Below the pieces are notes generated by a model that saw nothing but the letters and a program-made list of their open reading frames with translations, did not search any database and was not told where the DNA came from. Below, in pieces: positions 37,619 to 48,093 of a DNA stretch of 64,000 bases. The position numbers were made by a program, and so were the translations under genes. This DNA is from Alphaproteobacteria bacterium (GTDB lineage: Bacteria; Pseudomonadota; Alphaproteobacteria; Oceanibaculales; Oceanibaculaceae), in NCBI GenBank assembly GCA_018823745.1, contig JAHJHR010000012.1:434001-498000 (forward strand), given 5' to 3'. Position 1 is the first letter of the stretch. The number at the start of each line of letters is the position of its first letter.

Positions 37619-37646
37619 AAGTGGGCGGCTGCCCACTTTTTTGTTT
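37619..37646 (+). terminator. terminator/attenuator in the rimP leader
   Basis: AAGTGGGC (37619-37626), loop GGCT and GCCCACTT (37631-37638) form a perfect 8-base stem followed by a T-rich run. It lies 50 bases before the rimP ATG and downstream of the operon promoter, so it would stop the operon's own transcripts unless it is read through. It may instead only end trmB read-through. Premature terminators ahead of rimP-nusA are known in other proteobacteria. Confidence 0.75.
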
Positions 37647-37695
37647 GTCGTGTCGCGATCCGCGGCTGTTACCGCAGGACCGACGGGACGGAGAC

Positions 37696-38232
37696 ATGGA
37701 ACTGACAGATCGCATCGCACAGATGATCACCCCTTCGCTCGAAGCGATGGGGTATGAGCTTGTGCGCGTGCAGCTGTCCGGCGGCCAGCACATGACGCTG
37801 CAGATCATGGCCGACCGCGCCGATCAGAAGGCGATGACGGTCGAGGATTGCGCCGATATCAGCCGCACCGTTTCCGCCCTGCTGGATGTCGAGGACCCTA
37901 TTTCCGGGGCCTATACGCTGGAGGCCAGCTCGCCGGGTATCGACCGGCCGCTGGTGCGACCAAAGGATTTTCAGCGCTTCGCCGGTTTCGAGGCGCGACT
38001 GGAGGCAAAGGTGCCGGTGGAGGGGCGAAAGCGCTTCCGCGGCCTGCTTCTGGGACTGGACGAGGACGGGGCCGTGTTGATGGATTCCGAAGTCGGGCGC
38101 CTGCGCATTGCCTTTGCCGATATCGGCAAGGCGAGGCTGGTGCTGACCGATGAATTGATTGCCGCGTCCCAGGCCGAACAGGGTCCCGATCTCGGGGCCG
38201 GACAGGGCGATGACGCCCGAACAAGCAATTAG
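37696..38232 (+). CDS. rimP: ribosome maturation factor RimP
   Basis: A 178-residue RimP, needed for 30S assembly. The two-domain fold is visible: N-terminal [16 protein letters not shown] and [16 protein letters not shown], then [20 protein letters not shown], which is diagnostic. The acidic C-terminal tail is variable. The ATG at 37696 follows GGAG; in-frame codons upstream pass through the leader hairpin and are not coding. Confidence 0.95.
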   Translation: MELTDRIAQMITPSLEAMGYELVRVQLSGGQHMTLQIMADRADQKAMTVEDCADISRTVSALLDVEDPISGAYTLEASSPGIDRPLVRPKDFQRFAGFEARLEAKVPVEGRKRFRGLLLGLDEDGAVLMDSEVGRLRIAFADIGKARLVLTDELIAASQAEQGPDLGAGQGDDARTSN

Positions 38233-38258
38233 CGCCGATCAAGTGAGACGCTGAGCCG

Positions 38259-39788
38259 ATGGAAACTGCTGCTATACTGCCCCGTACCGAGCTTCTGCAG
38301 GTGGCCGACATTGTCGCCCGCGAGAAGAATATCGACCGCGAGGAGGTTATCCTCGCCATGGAGATGGCCATCCAGAAGGCCGGCCGGTCGAAATACGGTC
38401 ACGAGCACGATATTCGCGCCACGATCGACCGCAAGAACGGCGAGATCACGCTGGCCCGCTTCCGCGAAGTCGCCGCCGAAATCGAGAACGAGGCCACCCA
38501 GCTGACGCTGGCCCAGGCCAAGAAGATCGATCCGACGGTCGAAATCGGTGGTTTCGTGGTCGATGCGCTGCCGCCAATCGATTTCGGCCGCATCGCCGCC
38601 CAGACCGCCAAGCAGGTCATCGTGCAGAAGGTGCGCGAAGCCGAGCGCAAGCGCCAGTTCGACGAATACAAGGACCGCGTCGGCGAGGTCGTCAACGGCC
38701 TGGTCAAGCGTGTCGAGTTCGGCAACATCACGGTCGATCTGGGCCGCGCCGAATCGATCCTGCGCCGCGACGAGCTGCTGCCGCGCGAAAGCTTCCGCCA
38801 GGGCGACCGGGTGCGGGCCTATATCTTCGACGTGCGCGAGGAACAGCGCGGGCCGCAGATTTTCCTGTCGCGCAGCCATCCGCAATTCATGGCCAAGCTG
38901 TTCACGCAGGAAGTGCCGGAAATCTATGACGGCATCATCGAGATCAAGGCGGTTGCCCGCGATCCCGGCAGCCGCGCCAAGATCGGCGTGATCAGCAAGG
39001 ACGCCTCGATTGATCCGGTCGGCGCCTGCGTCGGCATGCGCGGCAGCCGTGTCCAGGCCGTCGTGCAGGAATTGCAGGGCGAGAAGATCGACATCATCCC
39101 CTGGTCGCCGGACCCCGCCACCTTCGTGGTGAACGCGCTGGCTCCGGCCGAGGTCGCCAAGGTGGTTCTCGACGAGGATCTGCACCGCATCGAAGTCATC
39201 GTGCCCGATGATCAGCTCAGCCTCGCCATCGGCCGCCGTGGCCAGAATGTGCGCCTGGCCTCGATGCTGACCGGCTGGGATATCGACATCCTGACCGAGA
39301 CCGAGGAATCGGAGCGCCGACAGGAAGAAGTGAAGACTCTGTCCAGCCTGTTCATGGAAGCACTGGACGTTGACGATGTGATTGCCCATCTGCTTATCAG
39401 CGAAGGCTTCGCCTCGATTGAAGAGATCATCCTGGTTCCGGCCGGGGAAATCGCCGAGATCGAGGGCTTCGATGAGGATGTGGCCGCCGAGCTGCAGGCC
39501 CGCGCCGCCGCCTTCCTGGAACAGCAGAATGCCGCTTTCGAGGCACGCCGGCTGGAGCTGGGCGTCGCCGACGATCTGGTCGGCATCGACGGCATCACCC
39601 CCGCCATGCTGGTGAAGCTGGGCGAGGGCGGGGTGAAGACCCTGGACGATCTGGGCGATCTGGCGGGCGATGAGCTGCGCGAGATGGTTGGCGTCAACGC
39701 GCTGACCGAGGCACAGGCCAATGAGATCATCATGGCCGCGCGCGCCCATTGGTTCGAGGATGACGCCGAGACGGAGACGAAGGCCTGA
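38259..39788 (+). CDS. nusA: transcription termination/antitermination factor NusA
   Basis: A 509-residue NusA: N-terminal RNA-polymerase-binding domain, S1 domain (about 135-200), two KH domains (CVGMRGSRVQAVVQEL; LSLAIGRRGQNVRLAS) and two C-terminal helix-hairpin-helix acidic repeats. It controls pausing, termination and antitermination. Its TGA overlaps the proposed CTG start of the next gene (CTGA), and a GGAG inside its last codons can serve that start. Confidence 0.98.
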   Translation: METAAILPRTELLQVADIVAREKNIDREEVILAMEMAIQKAGRSKYGHEHDIRATIDRKNGEITLARFREVAAEIENEATQLTLAQAKKIDPTVEIGGFVVDALPPIDFGRIAAQTAKQVIVQKVREAERKRQFDEYKDRVGEVVNGLVKRVEFGNITVDLGRAESILRRDELLPRESFRQGDRVRAYIFDVREEQRGPQIFLSRSHPQFMAKLFTQEVPEIYDGIIEIKAVARDPGSRAKIGVISKDASIDPVGACVGMRGSRVQAVVQELQGEKIDIIPWSPDPATFVVNALAPAEVAKVVLDEDLHRIEVIVPDDQLSLAIGRRGQNVRLASMLTGWDIDILTETEESERRQEEVKTLSSLFMEALDVDDVIAHLLISEGFASIEEIILVPAGEIAEIEGFDEDVAAELQARAAAFLEQQNAAFEARRLELGVADDLVGIDGITPAMLVKLGEGGVKTLDDLGDLAGDELREMVGVNALTEAQANEIIMAARAHWFEDDAETETKA

Positions 39789-40402
39789 TCACGCCTGAAT
39801 CCGACGAGGCGGAGGATACACCTCGGGAAGAGGCCAGGGCGTCGGAACGGCGCTGTCTGGCCAGCGGCAAGAGCTTTCCGAAGGCGGTCCTGATCCGCTT
39901 CGTCATCGGCCCCGATGGCACGGTGGTGCCGGATCTGGAACAGCGGCTTCCCGGTCGTGGACTTTGGGTCCAGGCAGACCGGGCGGCGCTTGACAGGGCG
40001 GTGGCGAAAGGGTTGTTCTCCCGGGCGGCGCGCGCAACAGTGCGGGCCGATGCCGATCTGGCAAACCGGGTCGAGGAATTGCTGCTGCGGCGCGTGATCG
40101 CCTTGATGGGCCTGGCCCGTCGGGCCGGTGCGGCGGTAACAGGGTTCGAGAAGGTGCGGGACTGGCTGAAAACCGGTTCCGCCGCCGTGCTCCTGGCGGC
40201 GTCGGATGGCGCCGAGGATGGACGTGGCAAGCTGCGCGGTCTGGCCGAGGAACGGCCAATCATCGCGCTGCTGAGTGCGACGGAATTGGGCGAGGCCTTC
40301 GGGCGCGACAGGGCGGTTCATGCCGCCATCGCACCGGGCGGTTTCGCCGAGAAGATTGTAGCGGAGACAGGACGGCTGGCAGGGTTTCGCCGTCTTGACT
40401 AA
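39785..40402 (+). CDS. ylxR: YlxR-L7Ae fusion RNA-binding protein with a probable CTG start
   Basis: About 205 residues. The N-terminal YlxR (DUF448) domain runs from ERRCLASGKSFPKAVLIRFV to LPGRGLWV; an L7Ae/YlxQ-like domain follows (ALMGLARRAGAAVTGFEKV). In this frame the last upstream stop is at 39761, and no ATG, GTG or TTG occurs until a GTG at 39923, which would delete most of YlxR. The CTG at 39785 overlaps the nusA stop and sits 8 bases after GGAG (39773-39776), so I take it as the start. It lies between nusA and infB, as usual. Confidence 0.85.
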   Translation: MITPESDEAEDTPREEARASERRCLASGKSFPKAVLIRFVIGPDGTVVPDLEQRLPGRGLWVQADRAALDRAVAKGLFSRAARATVRADADLANRVEELLLRRVIALMGLARRAGAAVTGFEKVRDWLKTGSAAVLLAASDGAEDGRGKLRGLAEERPIIALLSATELGEAFGRDRAVHAAIAPGGFAEKIVAETGRLAGFRRLD

Positions 40403-40452
40403 GGTAACGCCGCCGCAGCCCATCGGGGGCTGGCGGCAGCCGGGAAACAGGC

Positions 40453-43149
40453 ATGAGTGACAGAGAACGGACCGAAGCTGATATGAGCAAAGACACCGAG
40501 CAGGAAGGCAAAAAGGTTCTGAGCCTTTCTGGGCGCGGCCGCCTTTCTCTGAATAAGAATGTCGAGGCCGGTCAGGTCCGCCAGAGCTTTTCGCATGGCC
40601 GCAGCAAGGCCGTGACCGTCGAGGTGAAGCGCAAGCGTGGCGCTCCCGGCAGCCGCCCTGAAGAGATCGAAGAAACCGCAGCGCCTGAGGCTGTCGAGCC
40701 GGTTGAGGCCGCACCGGCTCCGGTCGCCGCACCGCCGCGCCCGGCAACGCCGGCACCCGCACCCGTCGCGACCGGCAAGCCGCCGCGTCAACTGACCGCC
40801 GAGGAGCGCGCCGCGCGCACCCGCGCTCTGGCCGGTGCCAAGCAGCATGAGGATGACCGCCCGCACGCTGCGGACGAGCCGGAGCTTGAGGCCGCCCCCG
40901 AGGCCGTGCCCGAGCCGGAACCCGTCATCATCGACCGCCGCACCGCCGAAATGGCGGAAATGCAGCAGATCGCCGATGCCGAAGCCAAGAAGCGCGCCGA
41001 TGAGGACGCCAGGCTGAAAGCTGAGGATGACGCCCGCAAGGCAGCCGAGGAGGCCGCACGGCCGACCCCGCGCCCGGCGACGCGCACCGCTGACGATGCC
41101 GGCGCCCGTGCGGCGGCAAAGATCACCGATGTCCCGGTTGTCGCCGAAGAAGACGATGATGGCGGACGCCGTCGTCGTGCTGGCGGCGGTAGCGGCCCTG
41201 GTGCTGCCAAGACCGAAGTCCGGCGCGCGGCCCCGCCCGCCCGTCGTGTCGAGCCACGTCGTCGTGGCGGCAAGGTCAATATCAATCAGGCGCTGGATGA
41301 CAGCGAGCGGCAGCGCTCGCTGGCCTCGGTCCGGCGTCAGCGCGAACGTGAAAAGCAGCGCCTCATGGGTGCTGCCCAGGAGCGGCATAAAGTGGTTCGC
41401 GACGTCATCATCCCCGAGACGATCACCGTGCAGGAGCTGGCCAATCGTATGGCCGAGCGCGGCACCGACGTGGTCAAGGCGCTGATGCGCATGGGCGTCA
41501 TGGCGACCATCAACCAGCCGATCGACGCCGATACGGCGGAGCTGCTGGTTGGCGAGTTCGGCCATATCGTGAAGCGCGTTTCCGAATCCGACGTCGAATT
41601 CTCGATCCGTCGCGAGGCGGATGGCAATGAGGCGATGCAGGCGCGTGCGCCGGTCGTCACCATCATGGGCCATGTCGATCACGGCAAGACCTCGCTGCTC
41701 GACGCGCTGCGCAAGACCGATGTGGCGGCCCGCGAGGCCGGCGGCATCACCCAGCATATCGGCGCCTATCAGGTGAATTTGCCTTCGGGCCAGCGCATCA
41801 CCTTCCTCGATACGCCGGGCCATGAGGCCTTCACCGCCATGCGTGCCCGCGGCGCCAATGTGACCGATCTGGTCGTGCTGGTCGTCGCTGCCGATGACGG
41901 CATCATGGCGCAGACGGTCGAGGCGATCACCCACGCCAAGGCGGCGAAGGTGCCGATCATCGTCGCGGTCAACAAGATCGACAAGCCGGGTGCCAATTCC
42001 CAGCGCGTGCGCCAGGAATTGCTGCAGCATGAGCTGGTGGTCGAGGAACTGGGCGGCGATATCCTCTGCATCGACGTCTCCGCCAAGACCGGCGAGAATC
42101 TGGACAAGCTGGAGGAAGCCATCCTCCTGCAGGCCGAAATTCTCGACCTGAAGGCCAATGCCGCCCGCCAGGCCGAAGGCACCATCGTCGAGGCCCGCGT
42201 CGAGCGTGGCCGCGGCTCGGTTGCCACGGTGCTGATCCAGCGCGGCACGGTCAATGTCGGTGACGTGTTCGTTGCGGGTGCGGAATGGGGCCGCGTTCGT
42301 GCCCTTCTTGACGATAAGGGCACGACCATCGAGTCGGCCGGCCCGTCCGTCCCGGTCGAGGTTCTGGGCCTGAACGGCACGCCGCAGGCCGGTGACGAAT
42401 TCATCGTCGTCGATAACGAGAACACCGCCCGCGACATCGCCGAATACCGGCAGGCGAAGCTGCGCCAGCAGAATGCCGCCACCTCCGGGCGCGGCACGCT
42501 GGAACAGATGTTCACCCAGCTTGCCGAGGGTGCGAAAAAGGAATTGTCGGTCATCATCAAATCCGACGTCCAGGGCTCGACCGAGGCGATTCGCGCCAGC
42601 CTTGAAAAGCTGGAGAATGACGAGGTCGCGGTGCGCGTCCTCTCTGCCGGTGTCGGCGGCTTCAACGAAAGCGACGTGACGCTGGCCAAGGCGTCCAACG
42701 CGCTGATGATCGGCTTCAACGTCCGTGCCAACCCGCAGGCCCGCGAAATGGCGCGCCGCGACGGGGTGGAGATGCGCTACTACTCGATCATCTACAACGT
42801 GGTCGATGACGTGAAGGCGCTGCTTGGCGGCATGCTCTCGCCGGTTGTGCGCGAGACCCATATCGGCAACGCCGCGATCCGCGAGGTCTTCAACGTCACC
42901 AAGGTCGGCAAGGTCGCCGGTTGTATGGTCACCGAAGGCACCGTCAAGCGCGGCGCCAAGGTTCGCCTGCTGCGCGACAACGTCGTGATCCACGAGGGCA
43001 CGCTGAAGACGCTGCGCCGCTTCAAGGACGAAGTCCGTGAGGTCAATAACGGCTACGAATGCGGCATGGCCTTCGAGAATTACGAGAACATCCAGCCTGG
43101 CGATGTGATCGAATGCTTCGAAGTGGAGGAAGTGGCCCGCGAGATGTGA
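40453..43149 (+). CDS. infB: translation initiation factor IF-2
   Basis: An 898-residue IF-2. The N-terminal about 320 residues are a charged, Ala/Pro/Glu-rich extension with IF2_N segments; the G domain follows with G1 GHVDHGKT (near residue 406), DTPGHEAF and NKID. Two beta-barrel domains flank domain 3. It brings fMet-tRNA to the 30S subunit. A second ATG at 40483 could give a slightly shorter form. Confidence 0.98.
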   Translation: MSDRERTEADMSKDTEQEGKKVLSLSGRGRLSLNKNVEAGQVRQSFSHGRSKAVTVEVKRKRGAPGSRPEEIEETAAPEAVEPVEAAPAPVAAPPRPATPAPAPVATGKPPRQLTAEERAARTRALAGAKQHEDDRPHAADEPELEAAPEAVPEPEPVIIDRRTAEMAEMQQIADAEAKKRADEDARLKAEDDARKAAEEAARPTPRPATRTADDAGARAAAKITDVPVVAEEDDDGGRRRRAGGGSGPGAAKTEVRRAAPPARRVEPRRRGGKVNINQALDDSERQRSLASVRRQREREKQRLMGAAQERHKVVRDVIIPETITVQELANRMAERGTDVVKALMRMGVMATINQPIDADTAELLVGEFGHIVKRVSESDVEFSIRREADGNEAMQARAPVVTIMGHVDHGKTSLLDALRKTDVAAREAGGITQHIGAYQVNLPSGQRITFLDTPGHEAFTAMRARGANVTDLVVLVVAADDGIMAQTVEAITHAKAAKVPIIVAVNKIDKPGANSQRVRQELLQHELVVEELGGDILCIDVSAKTGENLDKLEEAILLQAEILDLKANAARQAEGTIVEARVERGRGSVATVLIQRGTVNVGDVFVAGAEWGRVRALLDDKGTTIESAGPSVPVEVLGLNGTPQAGDEFIVVDNENTARDIAEYRQAKLRQQNAATSGRGTLEQMFTQLAEGAKKELSVIIKSDVQGSTEAIRASLEKLENDEVAVRVLSAGVGGFNESDVTLAKASNALMIGFNVRANPQAREMARRDGVEMRYYSIIYNVVDDVKALLGGMLSPVVRETHIGNAAIREVFNVTKVGKVAGCMVTEGTVKRGAKVRLLRDNVVIHEGTLKTLRRFKDEVREVNNGYECGMAFENYENIQPGDVIECFEVEEVAREM

Positions 43150-43152
43150 TCC

Positions 43153-43175
43153 GGGCCGGCGTCTGACGCCGGCCC
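43153..43175 (+). other. GC-rich hairpin between infB and rbfA
   Basis: GGGCCGGCG (43153-43161) and CGCCGGCCC (43167-43175) make a perfect 9-base stem with a TCTGA loop directly after the infB stop. No T-run follows, so it is more likely an mRNA stability or processing element than a terminator. Confidence 0.5.
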
Positions 43176-43199
43176 CGTCACCGCAGGCCCTGTATCGGC

Positions 43200-43691
43200 A
43201 TGGTGAAGCAGAAACCCCAGAACAATGCGGGTCCGTCCCAGCGTCAGCTGCGTGTCGGCGAGGAATTGCGCCATATTCTGTCGCAGATCCTGATCCGCGA
43301 CCTGTTGCGCGACCCGGTGCTGGAGGGTGTGTCCATCACCGTGACCGAGGTGCGCATCAGCCCCGATCTGCGCAACGCCACGGCCTATGTCGTGCCGCTG
43401 GGCCAGGGCTCGGATGCCACGGCCGGCGGTCTTGCCAGCGATACCGGCGAGACCCGTGAAATCATCAAGGCGCTGAACCGCTCCGCCGCCTTCATCCGCG
43501 GCCAGATCGGCCGGGAAATCGCGCTGCGCCACGTGCCGACGATCAATTTCGTGAACGACACCGCCTTCGCCGTCTCCTCGCGCATCGACAGCCTGCTGCG
43601 CCGGCCCGATGTGGTGCGCGATCTCACCTCTGACGATTCCGAGACAGAGACAGAGACTGATACCCCCAAGGGCGGTGCCGATGGCGCGTAA
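43200..43691 (+). CDS. rbfA: 30S ribosome-binding factor RbfA
   Basis: A 163-residue KH-like protein for late 16S rRNA maturation and cold adaptation. The segments RVGEELRHILSQIL, VTEVRISPDLRNATAYVVPLG and LRHVPTINFVNDTAF are typical. It has an acidic Thr/Glu-rich C-terminal tail, and the last 11 bases overlap truB. Confidence 0.95.
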   Translation: MVKQKPQNNAGPSQRQLRVGEELRHILSQILIRDLLRDPVLEGVSITVTEVRISPDLRNATAYVVPLGQGSDATAGGLASDTGETREIIKALNRSAAFIRGQIGREIALRHVPTINFVNDTAFAVSSRIDSLLRRPDVVRDLTSDDSETETETDTPKGGADGA

Positions 43692-44607
43692 GCGCCGGGG
43701 CGAGAAAGTCGATGGCTGGCTGATTCTCGACAAGCCCGAAGGCCTGAATTCGACCCGCGCCGTCGCCATCGTCCGGCGTGTCTTCGACGCTGCCAAGGCC
43801 GGCCATGCCGGCACGCTCGATCCGCTGGCCACCGGCGTGTTGCCGATTGCGCTGGGCGAGGGCACCAAGACCGTTCCCTTTGTCATGGATGGCCGCAAGA
43901 GCTATCGCTTCGAGGTGCGCTGGGGCGAAGCCCGCGCCACCGACGACCGCGAGGGCGAGGTGACGGCCACCAGCGCCCACCGCCCGGATGCGGCCGCCAT
44001 CGCCGCCGCCCTGCCCGGCTTCATCGGCGAGATCGACCAGGTGCCGCCGCGCTATTCGGCGATCATGATCGATGGCGCACGGGCCTATGACCTGGCACGC
44101 GCCAATGAGGTGGTGGAGATGAAATCCCGCCGCGTCACCGTGACCCGCTTCGATCTGCTGCGCATCGTCGATGCCGATACCGCCGAATTCGAGATCGATT
44201 GCGGCAAGGGCACCTATGTCCGCTCGCTCGGCCGCGACCTGGCACTGGCGCTGGGCACGGTCGGCCATGTGCACAGCCTGCGCCGGTTGCGGGCCGGGCC
44301 GTTCACCCTGGAACATGCGATTTCGCTTGATTTGCTGGACGGGCCGGAGCATGGTCCCGCCCCTCAGTCGCACCTGTTGCCGATCGAGACCGCGCTGGAC
44401 GACATCCCGGCACTGGCCTTGAACGGCATGGAGGCAACCCAGATGCGCAGCGGTCAGCCGGTTCCCCTGTTTCGGGCGGTCGATCTGCAGCGTCTGGGCT
44501 CCCTGGAAGAAGGCGGCATGGTTTGCGCCATGTCGGACGGCAAGCCGGTAGCGCTTGCCCGTTTTTCCCAGGGACGCCTGCACCCGGTGCGTGTTCTCAA
44601 CCTCTGA
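43681..44607 (+). CDS. truB: tRNA pseudouridine(55) synthase
   Basis: A 308-residue pseudouridine synthase acting on U55 of tRNA. The catalytic Asp is D47 in AGHAGTLDPLATG. Other marks are DKPEGLNST, QVPPRYSAIMIDGARAYDLAR and KGTYVRSLGRDLA. The ATG at 43681 lies inside the rbfA end, giving coupled translation; in-frame codons upstream are rbfA sequence. Confidence 0.97.
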   Translation: MARKRRGEKVDGWLILDKPEGLNSTRAVAIVRRVFDAAKAGHAGTLDPLATGVLPIALGEGTKTVPFVMDGRKSYRFEVRWGEARATDDREGEVTATSAHRPDAAAIAAALPGFIGEIDQVPPRYSAIMIDGARAYDLARANEVVEMKSRRVTVTRFDLLRIVDADTAEFEIDCGKGTYVRSLGRDLALALGTVGHVHSLRRLRAGPFTLEHAISLDLLDGPEHGPAPQSHLLPIETALDDIPALALNGMEATQMRSGQPVPLFRAVDLQRLGSLEEGGMVCAMSDGKPVALARFSQGRLHPVRVLNL

Positions 44608-44622
44608 TTGGAGGAACTGACG

Positions 44623-44892
44623 ATGTCGATTACGCCAGAGCGCAAGCAAGAGCTCATTGCCGAATACGCCCAGGGCGCCGGCGATACCGGCTCCCCCGAG
44701 GTCCAGGTTGCGATCCTCACGGAACGCATCCGCAACCTCACCGACCATCTGAACACCCATAAGAAAGACCACCATTCCCGCCGCGGCCTTCTGGTCCTGG
44801 TGGGTCAGCGTCGTCGTCTTCTGGACTATGTGAAGGGCAAGCAGGTCAGCCGTTACGAAGGTCTGATCGGCCGCCTCGGCCTGCGCCGCTAA
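44623..44892 (+). CDS. rpsO: 30S ribosomal protein S15
   Basis: An 89-residue S15, exactly the usual length, with the diagnostic [17 protein letters not shown] and [21 protein letters not shown]. It binds 16S rRNA early in 30S assembly. GGAGG (44610-44614) is 8 bases before the ATG. The gap to truB is only 15 bases, so any S15 autoregulatory leader would overlap truB. Confidence 0.99.
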   Translation: MSITPERKQELIAEYAQGAGDTGSPEVQVAILTERIRNLTDHLNTHKKDHHSRRGLLVLVGQRRRLLDYVKGKQVSRYEGLIGRLGLRR

Positions 44893-44916
44893 GCGCACGC
44901 TGCTTCGACGGATACA

Positions 44917-44946
44917 GGGCGCCCCGGGAAACCGGCGGCGCCCTTT
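44917..44946 (+). terminator. terminator of the rimP-to-rpsO operon
   Basis: GGGCGCC (44917-44923) pairs with GGCGCCC (44937-44943), and TTT follows. The T-run is short, so termination may be partial, allowing some read-through to pnp. Confidence 0.55.
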
Positions 44947-44957
44947 CTGCTTTCAAA

Positions 44958-44986
44958 TTGACCTTTACATCGTTCCGTGACATAGA
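44958..44986 (+). promoter_or_regulatory. promoter of pnp
   Basis: TTGACC (44958-44963), a 17-base spacer and CATAGA (44981-44986). The transcript would have a leader of about 170 bases before the pnp ATG, long enough for the RNase-dependent autocontrol known for pnp in E. coli. I see no gene in that leader. Confidence 0.6.
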
Positions 44987-45165
44987 ACGGGCGCGCAAAA
45001 GAAGAGATAGATAGATCAGGAACCCGACCATATGGGTCGACGACACCGCCCGCATCGCGGCTGACAAGGGTCAGAACCAGCGATCCGGGCCTACCCGCCC
45101 CCCATATAGACACCGAAACTCTTCTGACCGGACGCGCGGGTTCCGCACGACGAGGATATATTTGT

Positions 45166-47295
45166 ATGTTTACCGTATACCGTAAAGAAATCGACTGGGG
45201 CGGCCGCACGCTGGTCCTGGAGACCGGCAAGGTTGCCCGTCAGGCGCATGGCGCCGTCATGGCCACTTATGGCGAGACCACGGTGCTGTGCACCGCCGTC
45301 GGCGCCAAGGCCCCGAAGGAAGGTCAGGACTTCTTCCCCCTGACCGTGAATTATCAGGAGAAGACCTTCGCCGCGGGCAAGATTCCCGGCGGCTTCTTCA
45401 AGCGCGAAGGCCGGCCGACCGAGAAGGAGGTTCTGACCTCCCGCCTGATCGACCGCCCGATCCGCCCGCTGTTCCACCCGACCTATCGCAACGAGACGCA
45501 GGTCGTCTGCACCGTGCTGAGCCATGATCTGGAGAATGACCCCGACGTCATCGCCATGATCGGCGCCTCCGCCGCGCTGACAATCTCCGGCATGCCCTTC
45601 ATGGGTCCGATCGCGGCTGCCCGCGTCGGGTACCTGAATGGCGAGTACGTGCTGAACCCGCTGCAGCAGGACATCAAGGAATCGGCCCTGGATCTGGTCG
45701 TCGCCGGCACCCAGGAAGGCGTGCTGATGGTCGAATCGGAAGCCCATGAGCTGTCCGAGGAAGTCATGCTGGGCGCGGTCACCTTTGGCCATGACGCCAT
45801 GCAGCAGGTGATCGACGCGATCATCGACCTGGCCGAGCAGGCTGCCAAGGACCCGTGGGATCTCACCCCGCCGGCTCCGGGCATCGACGCCCTGGAAGCC
45901 CGTGTCAAGGAACTGGGTCATGCCAAGCTGGTCGAGGCCTACAAGGAAACCCAGAAGGCCGAGCGCTACGCCAAGGTCGGCGCGGTGAAGGCCGAGGTTC
46001 TGGAAGCCGTGAAGGCCGACGAGAGCCTGCCGGCCGACAAGTTCAGCGGCGCCTTCAAGCATCTGGAAGCCGATGTCGTCCGCAATGCCATCCTGGATAC
46101 CGGCCTGCGCATCGACGGCCGCGACACCAAGACGGTTCGTCCGATCGTCTCCGAGGTTGGCATTCTGCCGCGCACCCATGGTTCGGCGCTGTTCACTCGT
46201 GGCGAGACCCAGGCGCTGGTTGTCGCCACGCTGGGCACCGGCCAGGACGAGCAGATCATCGACGCGCTGGAAGGCGAATTCCGCGAAAACTTCATGCTGC
46301 ACTACAACTTCCCGCCCTATTCGGTCGGTGAAGCGGGCCGCATGGGCTCTCCGGGCCGCCGCGAGATCGGCCATGGCAAGCTGGCATGGCGCGCCGTGCG
46401 CCCGCTGCTGCCGGCCAAGGAAGACTTCCCCTACACCATCCGCATCGTCTCCGAGATCACCGAGTCGAACGGCTCGTCCTCGATGGCGACTGTCTGCGGC
46501 AGCTCGCTGTCGCTGATGGATGCGGGCGTGCCGCTGAAGCGTCCGGTGGCTGGTATCGCCATGGGCCTGATCAAGGAAGGCGAGCGTTTCGCCGTCCTGT
46601 CGGACATTCTGGGCGATGAAGATCACCTGGGCGACATGGACTTCAAGGTGGCCGGTACCGACCAGGGCATCACCGCCCTGCAGATGGACATTAAGATCAC
46701 CTCGATCACCCGGGAGATCATGAAGATCGCCCTGGATCAGGCGAAGCATGGCCGCCTGCACATTCTGGGCGAGATGGCCAAGGCCCTGACCGGCGCCCGC
46801 GATGGCGTGTCCGAGAATGCGCCGCGCATCACCACCATCTCCATCCCGAAGGACAAGATCCGCGACATCATCGGCCCGGGCGGCAAGATGATCCGTGAGA
46901 TCTGCGAAGTCACCGGGGCGAAGATCGACATCGACGATGACGGCGTGGTCAAGGTTGCCGCCGTCAGCGACGAATCGAGCCAGAAGGCGATCAACTGGAT
47001 CCGCGAGATCGTGGCGGAGCCGGAAGTCGGCGTGGTCTACACCGGCAAGGTCGTGAAGGTGATGGATTTCGGCGCCTTCGTGAACTTCCTCGGTCCGAAG
47101 GACGGCCTGGTCCACATCTCCGAGCTGGCTGAAGGCCGGGTCGGCAAGGTCAGCGATGTCGTCGATGTCGGCGCCACCGTTAAGGTGAAGGTCGTTGGCT
47201 TCGATGATCGCGGCAAGGTCAAGCTGTCGATGAAGAAGATCGACCAGGAAACTGGCGAAGATCTGTCGGCCAAGGCGGACGACGCAGCCGAGTAA
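45166..47295 (+). CDS. pnp: polyribonucleotide nucleotidyltransferase
   Basis: A 709-residue PNPase, the phosphorolytic 3'-5' exonuclease. Two RNase PH cores flank an all-helical domain (about 245-310). A KH domain ([12 protein letters not shown], near residue 565) and an S1 domain (about 625-695; [16 protein letters not shown]) complete it. [21 protein letters not shown] is a diagnostic motif. The ATG follows GAGGA. Confidence 0.98.
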   Translation: MFTVYRKEIDWGGRTLVLETGKVARQAHGAVMATYGETTVLCTAVGAKAPKEGQDFFPLTVNYQEKTFAAGKIPGGFFKREGRPTEKEVLTSRLIDRPIRPLFHPTYRNETQVVCTVLSHDLENDPDVIAMIGASAALTISGMPFMGPIAAARVGYLNGEYVLNPLQQDIKESALDLVVAGTQEGVLMVESEAHELSEEVMLGAVTFGHDAMQQVIDAIIDLAEQAAKDPWDLTPPAPGIDALEARVKELGHAKLVEAYKETQKAERYAKVGAVKAEVLEAVKADESLPADKFSGAFKHLEADVVRNAILDTGLRIDGRDTKTVRPIVSEVGILPRTHGSALFTRGETQALVVATLGTGQDEQIIDALEGEFRENFMLHYNFPPYSVGEAGRMGSPGRREIGHGKLAWRAVRPLLPAKEDFPYTIRIVSEITESNGSSSMATVCGSSLSLMDAGVPLKRPVAGIAMGLIKEGERFAVLSDILGDEDHLGDMDFKVAGTDQGITALQMDIKITSITREIMKIALDQAKHGRLHILGEMAKALTGARDGVSENAPRITTISIPKDKIRDIIGPGGKMIREICEVTGAKIDIDDDGVVKVAAVSDESSQKAINWIREIVAEPEVGVVYTGKVVKVMDFGAFVNFLGPKDGLVHISELAEGRVGKVSDVVDVGATVKVKVVGFDDRGKVKLSMKKIDQETGEDLSAKADDAAE

Positions 47296-47320
47296 ATCGG
47301 ACGCTTGTCTGAACGGAACA

Positions 47321-47349
47321 GAGGCGGCACCTTCGGGCGCCGCCTCTTT
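47321..47349 (+). terminator. intrinsic terminator after pnp
   Basis: GAGGCGGC (47321-47328) pairs with GCCGCCTC (47339-47346); inside, CC/GG closes a stable TTCG tetraloop. TTT follows. It lies only 19 bases before the next ATG. Confidence 0.8.
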
Positions 47350-47367
47350 CATGTCTGGAGCAAATGC

Positions 47368-48090
47368 ATGACCTACCCCCGGATCATCGGCCATCGTGGC
47401 GCTGCCGCCCTGGCCCCGGAGAATACCCTGGCCGGCTTCGCCAAAGCCGCCGCCCTGGGCGTGAAGATGGTGGAACTGGATGCCAAGCTGTCAGCCGATG
47501 GCGAGGTGATCGTGCATCACGACGACACGCTGGGCCGCACCGCCAATGGCGAAGGCCCGGTCGCCCAGGCCAGCTTCGCCGCGCTGCGGGCGCTCGATGC
47601 CGGCGGCTGGTTCGGCCCGGACTATGCCGGCGAGCGCATCCCGACCCTGGCCGAAGCGCTGGAGGCCATCGCTGCGGCCGGCATGGGCGTGAATGTCGAG
47701 ATCAAGCCCTGTGCCGAGCGCGAGCGGGAAACCGCCGAGGCGGTCATCGCCGTGGTGCAGGAACACTGGAAGGGCAACGGGCCGTTCCAGTTCTCCAGCT
47801 TCCGGCCGCTCTGCCTTGAGGTGGCTCTGGAGCAGGCGCCGGACTATGCGCGGGGCTTCCTGACCGACAGCTTCGCCGAGGGCTGGCTGGAGCGCGCACA
47901 GGCGCTGCAGGCGGTCAGCGTGAACGGCAATTACCGGCATTACCGCAAGGACCGCATCGCTGCCGTCCATGCTGCCGGGTTGCTCGCTTTGGCCTATACG
48001 GTAAATGACCCCGCCATCGCCCGGCAGCTGCTGGACGATGGCATGGACGGCATCATCACCGATGTGCCGGACCAGATGATGGGGCTGTAG
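47368..48090 (+). CDS. ugpQ: glycerophosphodiester phosphodiesterase
   Basis: A 240-residue GDPD-family enzyme releasing glycerol-3-phosphate from glycerophosphodiesters. Catalytic landmarks: IIGHRGAAALAPENTLAGF, the metal ligands E and D in VELDAKLSADG, VHHDDTLGRT and VEIKP. There is no signal peptide, so it is cytoplasmic, like UgpQ. GGAG is 7 bases before the ATG. It converges on fabI, 3 bases apart. Confidence 0.93.
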   Translation: MTYPRIIGHRGAAALAPENTLAGFAKAAALGVKMVELDAKLSADGEVIVHHDDTLGRTANGEGPVAQASFAALRALDAGGWFGPDYAGERIPTLAEALEAIAAAGMGVNVEIKPCAERERETAEAVIAVVQEHWKGNGPFQFSSFRPLCLEVALEQAPDYARGFLTDSFAEGWLERAQALQAVSVNGNYRHYRKDRIAAVHAAGLLALAYTVNDPAIARQLLDDGMDGIITDVPDQMMGL

Positions 48091-48093
48091 GGG

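Noticed and set aside
44846-45067. 73-codon minus-strand frame in the rpsO-pnp gap
   Set aside because: It overlaps the rpsO end, the terminator and the pnp promoter, has no ribosome site and no recognisable motif.
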